Positions 32,955-42,521 are shown, numbered from the stretch's first letter. The stretch is 64,000 nucleotides of DNA from Streptomyces sp. CB01881 (GCF_002953255.1 NZ_CP026498.1:9621605-9685604); one strand, 5' to 3'. The notes: generated by a model from the letters alone, not told the origin. Program-made: numbers and translations.

Positions 32955-35763
32955 GGAGTGCCTCGGCCTGGCGCCGGACCGCCGCCGCCTCGGCCGTGCG
33001 GCCGACCGTCTGGAGGAGGTCGGCGAGCAGGGAGTGGGAGCCGTGCTCCAGCGCGGCGTCGCCGACCGTGCGCCCGAGTGCGACGGCCAGCTGGGCCGAG
33101 GCCAGGGCGGGGCCCGGGCGGCCGAGCGCGTCCAGGGCGCGGGCCCTGCTCTGGGTGGCCAGCACCGCGTCGGCGCCGCCGGGGCGGGCGGTGGCGGCCT
33201 GGAGTGCCTCGTCGGCGTGGGCGAGCGCCGGGCCGGGTGCGCCGGCCAGCACCAGGGCGTCGGCGAGCGCGGCGAGCGCCCCGGCCAGCTGGTGGCCGGC
33301 GTCCGGCGTCCGGGCGTCGGCCACCAGGGCGGTCAGCAGTGGCACGGCCTGCTCGTACCGGCCGGCCCGGACCAGGGCGTCGGCGACCCGGACCCGGCAG
33401 CGGTGGCGCAGCCCCGGGTCGCCGGCCCGGTCGGCCGCGGTGACCGCCCGTTCCAGCTGCTCGGCGGCGCCGCGGAACACCCGCCGGTCGACCAGCAGGA
33501 CGGCGAGGTCGGTGGAGAGCCGGGCCACGGCGGCCGGATCGGCGCAGGCGCGGGCGGCGCGCAGGCCGGCCTCGACGGTGGTCCGCCAATGGGTGCGGTC
33601 GAAGTCGGTGCGCTCGTAGAGGCGGCCGGCCCGGTGGGCGAGCCGCCAGGCCTCGGCGGTGCGGCCGTGCTCCTCGGCGCAGAGCACCACCGCCCGCACG
33701 GCGCCCTCCTCCCGGTGGAACCAGTCCTCGGCGTGCCGTGCGGCGGCCGGGCCGGACGCGGCCGCCGGGGTGCCGCCGGGGGCGTCGGGCTCGGTCGCCG
33801 TCAGGTAGTGGCCGATCAGCCGGTCCAGGGCGGCGAGCCGCTCGTCGCAGCCGAGGTCGGCGGCCAGCCGGGCACCGTAGCGGCGGACCAGCCCACGCCG
33901 GGCGTAGCGGCCCGGGGTGGTCTCCTCCAGCAGGTGGATCGCGTCGAGCCGGGCCAGCAGCGTCCGGGCGGCGGCCGGCGGCAGGTCGGCGAGCGCGGCG
34001 GCGGTGCCGGTCCCGACCATCCGGCCGGGGTGCAGGCCGAGCAGCGTGAACAGCCGGGCCGCGGCGGGCGGCAGCGCACGGTACGTCAGGTCGAGGGCGG
34101 CCGTGATGCCGAGCGGGCCGCCGGTACCGGCGAGCGCGGCGTGCCCCGACTCGTCGTCGGAGAGCTCCGCCGCGAGGTCGCCGAGCGTCCAGCCGGGGCG
34201 GGCGGAGAGCCGGGCGGCCGCGAGGCGCAGGGCCAGCGGCAGGCGGTCGCAGCGCTCGGCGAGGTCGACGGCGGCCTGCGGCTCGGCGGCCACCCGGGCC
34301 TCGCCCAGGGTCCGGGCGAGCAGGTCGCCCGCCTCGGCGGGGGTCAGCACGTCCAGCGCGAGCGGGGTGCCGCCCTCCCGGGCCAGCAGACGGCGCAGCC
34401 GGCTGCGGCTGGTGACGACGGTGACGGGCCCGGGACGGTCGGCCGGGGAGGCGGACCCGGCCCGGGAGCCGAACCCGGCCGGGGAGGCGGACCCGGCCGA
34501 CGGGTCGGACTCGGCCGGCGGGTCGGACTCGGCCGGCGGGTCGGGCAGGAGCGGGGCGAGTTGCTCGTACGAGCGGGCGTCGTCCAGGACGAGCAGCAGC
34601 CGACGGCCCGCCAGCAGCTCCCGGTGCCGGCGGGCCCGGTCGTCGAGCGAGTCGGGCAGCTCGTCCTCGGGGACGCCGAGGGCGGTCAGCAGGGCACCGA
34701 GCACCTCGGCGGGGTCGCGGGGCCCGTCCTCGGCGAAGCCGCGCAGGTCGACGTGGAGCCGGCCGTCCGGGAAGCGCTCCGCGGACCGCTGCGCCCAGTA
34801 CTGGACCAGGCCGGTCTTGCCGACCCCGGCCGGCCCGGTGACCAGGATCGGCCGGCCCGCGGGGCCGGCGGCGACCGCCGCGTCCAGCCGGTCGAGCTCG
34901 GCCGTCCGGCCGACGAAACGCCGGTCGGCGGGCGGCGGCCAGGCCGGTGGCGGCCCCGCGGGCGCCGGGGGCCCGGGCCGGCCCGCCGGGTTCACGGGCC
35001 CCGTGCCGGCCGCCGGCCGCCGGCCGATCCGCTCGCCGGCCAGGCGCAGTTCGGGGCCGGGGGCACCGGGCAGCGCGGACACCGCCCGGTCGTACCGGGC
35101 CGACGCCTCGTCGTACCGGCCCGCCTGGTCGAGGCAGACGATCAGCCGGGCGGCCAGGGTCTGCCGGGAAGGGTGGGCCGCCGCGGCCTCGGTGAGTTCC
35201 GCGACGAGCTCGCCGCCCCGGCCCGCCCGGCAGAGGCCGTCCGCCAGCCGGTCGAGGACGCGCAGCCGCAGGTCGGCCAGGTGCGGGGCGGTCCGCTCCC
35301 GGAGCAGGGCGGAGCCGCAGTCGGTGAGCGCGGCGCCGCGCCAGAGGGCGAGGGCGGTGCGCAGGAGCGGGAGCGCCGGGTCGTCCGGGTGCGCGCCGGG
35401 GTCGGTGTGGCCGGTGTGGCCGGGCAGTTGCAGGCCGGCCCGGTCGCAGAGCTGCTGGAAGCGCAGGGCGTCGACCCGTTCGGGGTCGCCGGTGAGGACG
35501 TAGCCGGTGCCGCGGGTGCCGAGGGTGAGGGTGCCGTCGTCGAGGACCCGGCGCAGCGCGGCGACGTGTCCCTGGAGGGCGGCGCGGGCGGTGGGCGGCG
35601 CGGTGGCGTCCCAGACCAGTTCGATCAGTTCGTCGGTGGCCACGAGCTGGTCGAAGCGGACGGCGAGCGCGCTGAGCAGCGCGCGGCGCTTGGGGGCCGA
35701 GGGCGTGACCGCCGTCCCGTCCTCGCGCCGGACGGCGACCGGTCCGAGCAGGTCGATCCGCAT
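32938..35763 (-). CDS. SARP-type regulator with NB-ARC and TPR domains (AfsR-like)
   Basis: 941 residues. SARP winged helix at 1-95 (MRIDLLGPVAVR, HVAALRRVLDDG, GTGYVLTGD), bacterial transcription activation domain to about 245, NB-ARC with P-loop TGPAGVGKT, HVDLRGF, LVLDDA and TSRSRLRRLL, then TPR-like repeats. Such proteins activate antibiotic gene promoters through repeated heptamers. Between Walker B and the next strand an Asp/Ser/Ala-Pro repeat of about 35 residues is inserted. The ATG at 35763 follows GGAGGGGGGAAG. Divergent from a second SARP. Confidence 0.92.
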   Translation of the reverse strand: MRIDLLGPVAVRREDGTAVTPSAPKRRALLSALAVRFDQLVATDELIELVWDATAPPTARAALQGHVAALRRVLDDGTLTLGTRGTGYVLTGDPERVDALRFQQLCDRAGLQLPGHTGHTDPGAHPDDPALPLLRTALALWRGAALTDCGSALLRERTAPHLADLRLRVLDRLADGLCRAGRGGELVAELTEAAAAHPSRQTLAARLIVCLDQAGRYDEASARYDRAVSALPGAPGPELRLAGERIGRRPAAGTGPVNPAGRPGPPAPAGPPPAWPPPADRRFVGRTAELDRLDAAVAAGPAGRPILVTGPAGVGKTGLVQYWAQRSAERFPDGRLHVDLRGFAEDGPRDPAEVLGALLTALGVPEDELPDSLDDRARRHRELLAGRRLLLVLDDARSYEQLAPLLPDPPAESDPPAESDPSAGSASPAGFGSRAGSASPADRPGPVTVVTSRSRLRRLLAREGGTPLALDVLTPAEAGDLLARTLGEARVAAEPQAAVDLAERCDRLPLALRLAAARLSARPGWTLGDLAAELSDDESGHAALAGTGGPLGITAALDLTYRALPPAAARLFTLLGLHPGRMVGTGTAAALADLPPAAARTLLARLDAIHLLEETTPGRYARRGLVRRYGARLAADLGCDERLAALDRLIGHYLTATEPDAPGGTPAAASGPAAARHAEDWFHREEGAVRAVVLCAEEHGRTAEAWRLAHRAGRLYERTDFDRTHWRTTVEAGLRAARACADPAAVARLSTDLAVLLVDRRVFRGAAEQLERAVTAADRAGDPGLRHRCRVRVADALVRAGRYEQAVPLLTALVADARTPDAGHQLAGALAALADALVLAGAPGPALAHADEALQAATARPGGADAVLATQSRARALDALGRPGPALASAQLAVALGRTVGDAALEHGSHSLLADLLQTVGRTAEAAAVRRQAEALLTGDH

Positions 35764-36228
35764 GCGGCCGCTTCCCCCCTCCCGCGCCGGGCGGGCGGTC
35801 CGCCGGGCGGCGTCTCTCCGAGCGGCCGGAAGCAGCTCGTTTCGCCTGTTGGTTCGTCTGACGGCCCGTCTGCCGGTCCGATCGGGACGGGCGCCGCAGC
35901 CGGTCCCGTCGGCCGGACGGCCACGAGGTGCCGTCCGAGGTCGTCCGGTGCCTCCGGTGCGCCCGGTGCGCCCGCATCCGGTGCGCCCGGCCCGTCCGAA
36001 GGATAGGCCCGAGCCGGCCACCGGCACGCGCCGGGTCCGCCGCTCCCCCGGCCGCACCCCTCGCCGCTCCCCCGGCCGCACCCCTCGCCGCTCCCCCGGG
36101 ACCGCTCCCCCGGGCCCGCCGTCGCGGCCCGTCCCGGTCCGGCCCTCGGACGACACCTGGTGGCACTACACTGCACCACCCGGGAGAAGCCCGGGCCTGG
36201 TCGCGACGGTCGGAAAGTGGGGGTACGG
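35764..36228. other. Divergent region between two SARP genes
   Basis: 465 bases. It contains 24-bp tandem repeats at 36040-36114 and, near the plus gene, TACACT at 36167-36172, a possible -10 about 57 bases before GTG 36229, but no good -35. CGTCTG occurs twice near 35853-35870, which might form part of a SARP-type direct repeat. Frames crossing the region are Pro/Arg-rich artefacts. Confidence 0.5.
36040..36114. repeat. 24-bp tandem repeat between SARP genes
   Basis: CCGCTCCCCCGGCCGCACCC plus CTCG occurs at 36040-36063 and 36064-36087, followed by two truncated copies (36088 and 36102) that keep only CCGCTCCCCCGGG. Confidence 0.85.
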
Positions 36229-39126
36229 GTGCGGATTCGGCTCCTCGGTCCGGTGGAACTGCGGACCGGAGCGGCCGACTTCACGGCGCTGCCGGGGGCG
36301 CAGCGCCGGGCCGTCCTGGCACTGCTGGCCCTGCGGCTGGGGCGGGTGGTCGCGGTCGACGCCTTCTGTGAACTGCTCTGGGGCGAGTGGCCGCCGGCCA
36401 GTGCCCGGGCGGCGCTCCAGGGGCACGTCGCCGCCCTGCGCAAGGCGCTCGCCGCGACCCCGTTCGTGCTGCACACCCGGGCGCCCGGCTACCTGCTCAC
36501 CGGGCCGGCCGACGAGGTGGACGCGCTGCGGTTCGAGGAGCTGGCGGGCCGGGCCGCCGGGCACGCCGGCCGCCACGACGGCTGCGCGGGCGCGGCCGGC
36601 TGCGCGGACCCCGACGGCTGCGCCGGCTGTGCGGCGGACGGCGCGGCGGTCGCCGGGCTGGAGCAGGCGTTGCGGCTGTGGCGCGGTGGTGCGCTGGCCG
36701 ACCTGCCCGACACCGCACCGCGCCGCGCCCTGGTGGAGCAGCTGGACCAGGTCCGCACCCGGGTGCTGATCGCCTGGGCCGGGCTGCGCCTGCGGCAGGG
36801 AAGCGGCGCGGCGGCCGTGCCGCTGCTGGAGCAGAGCGTCCGGGCCGACGGGCTGCGCGAGGAGGTGGTCGCGCTGCTGGTCCGCTGCCTGCACCAGGGC
36901 GGGCGGCAGGCGGACGCGCTCGCCGCGTACCACCGGGCCCGCACGCGGCTCGACGGCGAACTCGGTATCCGGCCCGGACCTGCTCTCCAGGCGGCGTTCG
37001 CCGAGGTGCTGGCCGGGGGCGGGGGTGCGCCGCCGGCGCCCCGCCGGTCCCGTCCGGCCGGGCCGGCACCGACCGCACCGGGCCCCGGCCGGGCGGCGCC
37101 GCAGGCCCACCCGGCGCCACACCAACTTCCGCGCCGGCCGGTGGACTTCGTCGGCCGGGAGGCCGAACTCCGGTGGCTCGACCGGCTGGCCGACCCGGAC
37201 CGGGCCGACGACGGCCCGGCCCTGGTGGTCGGACCGGCCGGGGTCGGGAAGAGCGCCACCGTCCTGACCTGGGCGCACCGGGCGGCCGGGCAGTTCCCGG
37301 ACGGCCGGCTCTTCGCCGACCTGCGCGGCTTCGACCCGGACGGCCCGGCGGACCCGGCCGAGGTGCTGGGCCGGTTCCTGCTCGCGCTGGGGGTGCCCGC
37401 CTCCGAGATCCCGCCCGACGGGGCCGGCCGGGCCGCCCGCTTCCGCGACCGGACGCACGGGCGCCGGCTGCTGGTGGTCCTGGACAACGCCCTCGACGCC
37501 GAGCAGGTCTGCGACCTGCTGCCCGGCGGGGCGGGCTGCGCCGTCGTGGTCACCAGCCGGGGCTCACTGGAGGGGCTGCTGGTCGCCGAGGGGGCCGCCC
37601 TGCTGCGGCTGGCCCCGCTGGGCGAGGCCGACGCCCTGCGGTTGCTGGAGCGCGGCCTGACGCCCGCGCGGGTGCGGGCCGAGCCGGCGGCCGCCGCGCA
37701 CCTGGCCGGACTCTGCGACCGGCTGCCGCTGGCACTGCGGATCGCGGTCGCCCGGCTGGCCGCCCGGCCGGAGTGGACGATCGCCGAGCTGGCCGACGAA
37801 CTCGCCGACGAGCACACCCGCCTGGGTGCGCTGGAGGCCGACGGGGTGGCCGGCGTCTGCGAAGCGCTGGAACTGACGTACCGTCATCTTTCGCTCGACG
37901 CAACGCTGTTGTTCACCCTCCTGGCGGCCCACCCGGGCCGGGAGGTGGACACCACGGCGAGCGCGGCGCTGCTCGGCGCGGATCCGGCCCACGCCCGCGA
38001 CACGCTGGGCGAACTGGTCGCGCACCACGTGCTCGCCGAGACCGCCCCCGGGCGGTACAGCCGGCCCGGCCTGGTCCGCCTGTTCGGCGTCCAACTGCTC
38101 ACCGAGACCCCCGAGGGGTTCCGGCGCATCGGCACCGAGCGGCTGCTGGACTACTACCTGGAGGCCGCCCGGCACTGCGGCGAGCAGCTGGAACCGGGCC
38201 AGGACCGCTACGGCGAGCCCGTCCACCCGCCGGCCGCGCTGCCGACGGCGGCCGGCACCCGCGGCGCGCTCGACTGGTTCGCGGCCGAGGAGCCGGCGAT
38301 CCGCGCCCTCGTCACCGCCACCGCCGCCACCGACCCCGGACGGTCCTGGCGGCTGGCCGCGGCCGCCTGCCCGCTCTACTACGGGTCCAGCCGCTTCACC
38401 GACTGGCTGGACTGCCTGCGCGCGGGCGAGCAGGCCGCCCGGGCCTGCGGGGACCGGGTCGGCCTCGCCCTGCTGCGCGGCGCCGTGGCCAACGCCCTGC
38501 TCGGACTGGAGCGCCGCCAGGAGGCGGCCGAGGTCGCCCGCAGGGCGGTGGACGACACCACCCCCGCCGACGGCGCCGCACACCTGCGGGCGCTCGCCAC
38601 CCTGGCGCTGGCCTCCGCGCTGACGGGCGACCCCGGCGAGGCCACCCGGCTGGCCGCCACGGCGGCCGCGCTCGCCGACGAGGGCGGCGACCCGCGGCAC
38701 CTCTCCTACGCCCTCGGCTACCAGGCCGGGGTGAGCCTGCTGGCCGGCGACGGCGAGGGGGCGCTGCGCCGGGCCCGCGAGGCCAGGGCCCTGCTGCCCG
38801 GCCGTCCGGCCTCCAGCATCCAGCTCTGGTCGATGCTGACGGAGGCGCAGGCGTTGCAGGCGCTCGGCCGGTACGAGGCCGGCGAGCTGGCCTGGCACCG
38901 GGTGCTGGCCACCTGCGAGGAGGCGGGGCTGCTGCACCTCCAGGCGCTCGCCGAGCAGTACTACGCCGCCTTCCTGGTGGACCGGGGCCGCGAGCCCGAG
39001 GCGGTCGGGCGGATGCGCTCGGCTCTCGGCCGCCTCCGCTCGTGCGGCCATCTGGCCGGCGCGACCAGCGAACGGGCCGCCGCCATCGAGGAGGCGCTGA
39101 ACGCGCGGGCCGGACGGATGCCCTGA
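36229..39126 (+). CDS. SARP-type regulator with NB-ARC/TPR and a Cys-rich insert
   Basis: 965 residues. SARP winged helix 1-92 (RIRLLGPVELRTG, HVAALRKALAAT, APGYLLTGP), activation domain to about 260, NB-ARC with P-loop GPAGVGKSA, LFADLRGF, LVVLDNALDA, TSRGSLEGLL, then TPR-like helices. Within the activation domain an insert carries Cys119, Cys125, Cys131 and Cys134 (C-x5-C-x5-C-x2-C), absent from the neighbouring SARP. Start GTG 36229 was chosen because it gives the normal SARP N-terminus; GTG at 36217 is possible. Ends 24 bases from the convergent sigma gene. Confidence 0.9.
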   Translation: MRIRLLGPVELRTGAADFTALPGAQRRAVLALLALRLGRVVAVDAFCELLWGEWPPASARAALQGHVAALRKALAATPFVLHTRAPGYLLTGPADEVDALRFEELAGRAAGHAGRHDGCAGAAGCADPDGCAGCAADGAAVAGLEQALRLWRGGALADLPDTAPRRALVEQLDQVRTRVLIAWAGLRLRQGSGAAAVPLLEQSVRADGLREEVVALLVRCLHQGGRQADALAAYHRARTRLDGELGIRPGPALQAAFAEVLAGGGGAPPAPRRSRPAGPAPTAPGPGRAAPQAHPAPHQLPRRPVDFVGREAELRWLDRLADPDRADDGPALVVGPAGVGKSATVLTWAHRAAGQFPDGRLFADLRGFDPDGPADPAEVLGRFLLALGVPASEIPPDGAGRAARFRDRTHGRRLLVVLDNALDAEQVCDLLPGGAGCAVVVTSRGSLEGLLVAEGAALLRLAPLGEADALRLLERGLTPARVRAEPAAAAHLAGLCDRLPLALRIAVARLAARPEWTIAELADELADEHTRLGALEADGVAGVCEALELTYRHLSLDATLLFTLLAAHPGREVDTTASAALLGADPAHARDTLGELVAHHVLAETAPGRYSRPGLVRLFGVQLLTETPEGFRRIGTERLLDYYLEAARHCGEQLEPGQDRYGEPVHPPAALPTAAGTRGALDWFAAEEPAIRALVTATAATDPGRSWRLAAAACPLYYGSSRFTDWLDCLRAGEQAARACGDRVGLALLRGAVANALLGLERRQEAAEVARRAVDDTTPADGAAHLRALATLALASALTGDPGEATRLAATAAALADEGGDPRHLSYALGYQAGVSLLAGDGEGALRRAREARALLPGRPASSIQLWSMLTEAQALQALGRYEAGELAWHRVLATCEEAGLLHLQALAEQYYAAFLVDRGREPEAVGRMRSALGRLRSCGHLAGATSERAAAIEEALNARAGRMP

Positions 39127-39150
39127 GGAGCGGTCAGGTGGCGCCGTCCG

Positions 39151-39981
39151 TCACGCACCCACCCCGGGTCGTACGGTCGCCGCCGGCGCGGTGCGGGTCT
39201 CCTTCGGGCCGTAGCCGTGTTCGGCCGCCAGGACCGGGCGCAGTGCGCGGATCGCGTAGAAGTTGCGGGACTTGACCGTGCCGGGCGGCACCCCGAGCCG
39301 GGTCGCGGCGTCCGCCACCGACCGGTCGTTCAGGTGCAGCTCGACCAGTACGGCGCGGTGGTGGTCCTGGAGGCGTCGCAGCGCCGCGTCGACGTCCCGG
39401 GCGACGACCACCTGGTCGTACGGGTCCTCGGCGACCGGGCGGTCCGTCGACTCCTCGCCGAGCACCTCGCGGACGCGGGCGGCGGCCATCCGGTAGTGGT
39501 CGATGGCGATCCGGCGGGCGACCGTGAACAGCCAGGGCCGGCTCTGCTCGGGCCCGGCCGCCAGTGCCTCGGGGTGCTGCCAGGCGCGCAGCAGCGTCTC
39601 CTGGAGGATGTCCTCGGCCTTGCCGCGGTCGCCGCCGGTCGCCCGCATCAGCGCGCGCATCAGGTAGCCGCCGTGCAGCCGGTGGATCTCGGCGACGGTG
39701 TCCGGGTCGAGGGTCGGCCGGGACCTGCGCGCCGCGGCAGCGGCGGCCTTGACGTCGGCGGTCGCGGCGGCGGCGGTCGCGGCGGTGGCGGTCGCGGCGG
39801 TGGCCTCCGTGGTCACGGCGGTGGGCGGCTCGCCGGCCCCGGGGGCGGCCGCCTCGGGGGCGACGGACCGCGACCGGGGACCGGGCTGCGACGGAATGGT
39901 CGGACGTGCCGGGTTGGCCAGGCGGGACGGGTTGGCCGGATGTGACGAGGTGGCCGGATGTGACGGGGTGACGGGCGGCAT
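39151..39981 (-). CDS. ECF-type RNA polymerase sigma factor
   Basis: 276 residues. Region 2 at about 100-170 (GKAEDILQETLLRAWQHP, RPWLFTVARRIAIDHYR) and region 4 at about 205-260 (LHLNDRSVADAATRLGVPPG, KSRNFYAIRAL). The first 90 residues are a Pro/Ser then Ala/Thr-rich tail with no counterpart in typical ECF factors; a shorter start cannot be excluded. No anti-sigma gene of recognisable type is adjacent; the small gene 134 bases upstream (40116..40466) could be one but shows no membrane segment or zinc motif. Confidence 0.9.
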   Translation of the reverse strand: MPPVTPSHPATSSHPANPSRLANPARPTIPSQPGPRSRSVAPEAAAPGAGEPPTAVTTEATAATATAATAAAATADVKAAAAAARRSRPTLDPDTVAEIHRLHGGYLMRALMRATGGDRGKAEDILQETLLRAWQHPEALAAGPEQSRPWLFTVARRIAIDHYRMAAARVREVLGEESTDRPVAEDPYDQVVVARDVDAALRRLQDHHRAVLVELHLNDRSVADAATRLGVPPGTVKSRNFYAIRALRPVLAAEHGYGPKETRTAPAATVRPGVGA

Positions 39982-40115
39982 GGGGAAGCGCTACCTCTCG
40001 GGTCGGGCAAGGGCAGGGCAGGGACCGACCGGATTCCCCCCGGCGGCCGGACAACAGGCTGCCGGGGGCCGCCAAGAGTGCACCAACATTCCGCCAACGC
40101 GTGAACCGCGCCCGC

Positions 40116-40466
40116 TCACCCCCCGTTGAGCGCGCCGACCAGCTCCTCGACCCCGTCCTCGCCGCGGTGCTCGATCAGCACCGCCACCCACCCGGCCAGC
40201 CGCTCCCGCTCGGCCTCCGACCAGGCCGGGGCGGACGGGTGCTCGTCGACGACCAGCGCCGTCGCGAGCCGCAGCAGCGTGGGCGCCGGCGCCGGACCCG
40301 GCCGCCTCTGCGGCCGGGCGGCCAGGGCGAGCCGCCGGGCGGCGGCGATCACCTCGTCCGCCGGCGCCGCGGGGACCGCCAGCGCGGGCGGACCGGGCAG
40401 GACCTCGGCCCCCTCGCGCACCAACGCCGCGATGAACTCCCCTGGTCTCCGTCCGTCCGGCTCCAT
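40116..40466 (-). CDS. Small protein of unknown function upstream of ECF sigma gene
   Basis: 116 residues starting MEPDGRRPGEFIAALVREG; ATG 40466 follows GGGGGAGGGAG, a strong ribosome site. It is helical and acidic/alanine-rich, with no membrane segment, no Cys and no motif I recognise. It ends in EDGVEELVGALNGG. Same strand as the sigma gene, so possibly cotranscribed; a partner role is only a guess. Confidence 0.65.
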   Translation of the reverse strand: MEPDGRRPGEFIAALVREGAEVLPGPPALAVPAAPADEVIAAARRLALAARPQRRPGPAPAPTLLRLATALVVDEHPSAPAWSEAERERLAGWVAVLIEHRGEDGVEELVGALNGG

Positions 40467-40614
40467 CGTTCTCCCTCCCCCGCCCCGAACCGGGACGCAC
40501 GCCGACACTCCTCGGTGGCGCCGGCCGCAGGCCGGGCACCCCCCGAGGAGACGGTATCGAGTGGCCGCCGGATCCAGCAGCGGATTTCCGGCGGCCGTCC
40601 GCACGGCCGACGGC

Positions 40615-40673
40615 CTCGGCAGCGGCCGGACGGACGATGGCCTCCCCCCGCCGCCCGCCCGGCCGCTGCCGAG
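40615..40673 (-). terminator. Long perfect stem after the secreted-protein gene
   Basis: CTCGGCAGCGGCCGG (40615-40629) and CCGGCCGCTGCCGAG (40659-40673) form a 15-bp perfect stem with a 29-base loop, 8 bases beyond the stop of the gene at 40681..41085. Confidence 0.75.
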
Positions 40674-40680
40674 ACCCGTC

Positions 40681-41085
40681 CTAGAACGTCGTCCAGTCGT
40701 CGTTGTCGGGGGTGTTGAGGGTCTTGATGCGCTCGCCGTCGGGGAGGTCGAAGGTGTCGGTGCCGATCTTGAACTTGCTCCCATCGGCCTTGCGGCCGTA
40801 GATCACGACCGTCTCACTCCCCCGGCCGCTCAACGACACGCCGACGCAGCGCCCGGACTCGGCGACCGCCGTGGACATGTTGCCCCGCTTCGGGAACACC
40901 GCGTAGGAGGCGTAGTTGCCGTACGAGCACAGCACGAAGTTCTTCCCGGCGGGGATGTTCGGCTGCTTCGGCTCCGTCGGATCCAGGTCCCCGGCGTGCG
41001 CGGAGGTGGCGCCGGTGAGACCGATCAGACCGGTGGCCATGAGCAGGCCGACCGTACGGACGGCGTGGGTCGTGGTGGTACGCAT
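40681..41085 (-). CDS. Small secreted protein, unknown function
   Basis: 134 residues with a Sec signal peptide: RTTTTHAVRT, hydrophobic VGLLMATGLIGLTG, then cleavage near SAHA-GD. The mature part (about 100 residues) has two Cys (in LCSYGN and RCVGVS) that could form a disulfide and reads as mostly beta structure. ATG 41085 follows GGAG at 6 bases; ATG 41097 is also in frame. No recognised family; may be a small beta-sandwich carbohydrate- or inhibitor-like protein. Monocistronic with a clear terminator. Confidence 0.75.
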   Translation of the reverse strand: MRTTTTHAVRTVGLLMATGLIGLTGATSAHAGDLDPTEPKQPNIPAGKNFVLCSYGNYASYAVFPKRGNMSTAVAESGRCVGVSLSGRGSETVVIYGRKADGSKFKIGTDTFDLPDGERIKTLNTPDNDDWTTF

Positions 41086-41318
41086 CTGGTGCTCCAAGCG
41101 CTACGGGAGCGCCGCGTGCGCCCGATCCGCTCAACGGGCCCGCCGTCTGAAGCGGTTCACCGCCGCCTCCGGCATTCCGGGAGCGGCCGACGGGAGCAGC
41201 CGGCGGGAGCAGCCGGCGGGGGCGTCCGGCCCGGGCCGCCGGGTGAACCGGGACAGGCGGACAGCCGTATTCCTGACTGGACGGGCCGACACGGCGGACA
41301 CCCCGGGAGGGACACGGC

Positions 41319-42521
41319 ATGACGTTCGCGGACGACAGCCCCGGCCAGGTACGACGCCCCGGCCCGGAGGACCACCCGGACTACACGCCGGCCGACTGGC
41401 CCGTCCCCGTGCCGGTGGTCGCCCGGCGGCCGCTCGACACGCTGGGAACCCAGCTGATCCCGCCCCCCGAACGGTCGTTGTTCGTCCGTGCCGCGGCCGC
41501 CGGGAACCCGCCCGCTCCGGCGGACCCGCCCCCGACCGGCCCGGCCCCGGCCGCAAGCCCCGTACCGGCCGCGGTTCCGGCCGGACCTGCGTCGCCGCCG
41601 GCACCACCCGCCGCGTTCACCGGATTCCCGCCCGCGGCTGGACCGCAGCCGCCGGGAGCGCAGCGACCGCGCATGCTGCGGCTGCCCTTCGCGGGCGGCG
41701 CGGAGGCGCGACGGCTTCTGGTCGACCGGATCCGCACCCCGCTGCTCGGCTGCCACCGGATCGCCGTCCTCGGCCGGCCGGCCGAGGACCGTTGGACCGG
41801 CGTCCCGGTGACGCTGGGTGCCCTGCTCTCCCGTCACCGCTGGGACCGGCTGGTCGTCCTCGGCCTGGAGGACCGGGGCCCTCGCCGGAGTGTCGCCGGT
41901 CCACCGGAGGGCGTACCGGCGAGCCTGTGGGCCGTGGGCGACGTGTTCGCGGCGGTGCCCGGGCCGGACGGTCTCACCCGTCCGGCGGACCGACTCGAAG
42001 TGCTGACGACGCGTCCCGGCCCGTGGGCCCCCGTCCTCGACGCGGACCGCTACCGGCACGCGGCGGGACTGCTGGGCGCGGACTTCCCGCTGATCCTCAG
42101 TGACGCCACGGCCGCGGCGGACGACGTCCGGCAGGCCGCCGTCGAACTCGCCGACCAGCTGGTGATCTGCGCGAGCACCTCGGCGGCCGACGCGACAGCC
42201 GTGTCCAGCCTGCTGGCGGGTCTGGTCGCGCAGGGGCACGGCGCACTCGTCCGGGGCGGCACCGTCGTCTTCACACCGTGCCCGCCCTCGGCGGCGGGGG
42301 CCGATCGCCCGGTACCGGCCCGCCAGTTGGTCGCACACTTCGGCACCCGCTGCCGGGGCGTCGTCGTCCCCTCCGGCCGCAGGCCCGCGTCGGCCGGGAC
42401 GGCGATGCTGGAACTGGCCGCTCTGGTCGGCGACGCGCTGCCCGCGACCGTCCCGTGGGCCGCTGCCAGGCCGTACGCCGCCGTGGCCGCCACCGCGGGC
42501 CTGCCGGTCGCCGGGCACTGA
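41319..42521 (+). CDS. T7SS-associated MinD/ParA-like protein without Walker A
   Basis: 400 residues: a Pro/Ala-rich N-terminal tail of about 115, then a MinD-like fold. The end, LVAHFGTRCRGVVVPSG followed by MLELAALVGDALP, matches EspI/MinD-like proteins coded in actinobacterial T7SS loci. Where these have a P-loop after the first strand (IAVLG...GKTT), this one reads IAVLGRPAEDRWTG (148-161), with no Lys-Thr/Ser. It should not hydrolyse ATP normally. Convergent with the mycosin gene; likely a cytoplasmic accessory of the secretion locus. Confidence 0.7.
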   Translation: MTFADDSPGQVRRPGPEDHPDYTPADWPVPVPVVARRPLDTLGTQLIPPPERSLFVRAAAAGNPPAPADPPPTGPAPAASPVPAAVPAGPASPPAPPAAFTGFPPAAGPQPPGAQRPRMLRLPFAGGAEARRLLVDRIRTPLLGCHRIAVLGRPAEDRWTGVPVTLGALLSRHRWDRLVVLGLEDRGPRRSVAGPPEGVPASLWAVGDVFAAVPGPDGLTRPADRLEVLTTRPGPWAPVLDADRYRHAAGLLGADFPLILSDATAAADDVRQAAVELADQLVICASTSAADATAVSSLLAGLVAQGHGALVRGGTVVFTPCPPSAAGADRPVPARQLVAHFGTRCRGVVVPSGRRPASAGTAMLELAALVGDALPATVPWAAARPYAAVAATAGLPVAGH

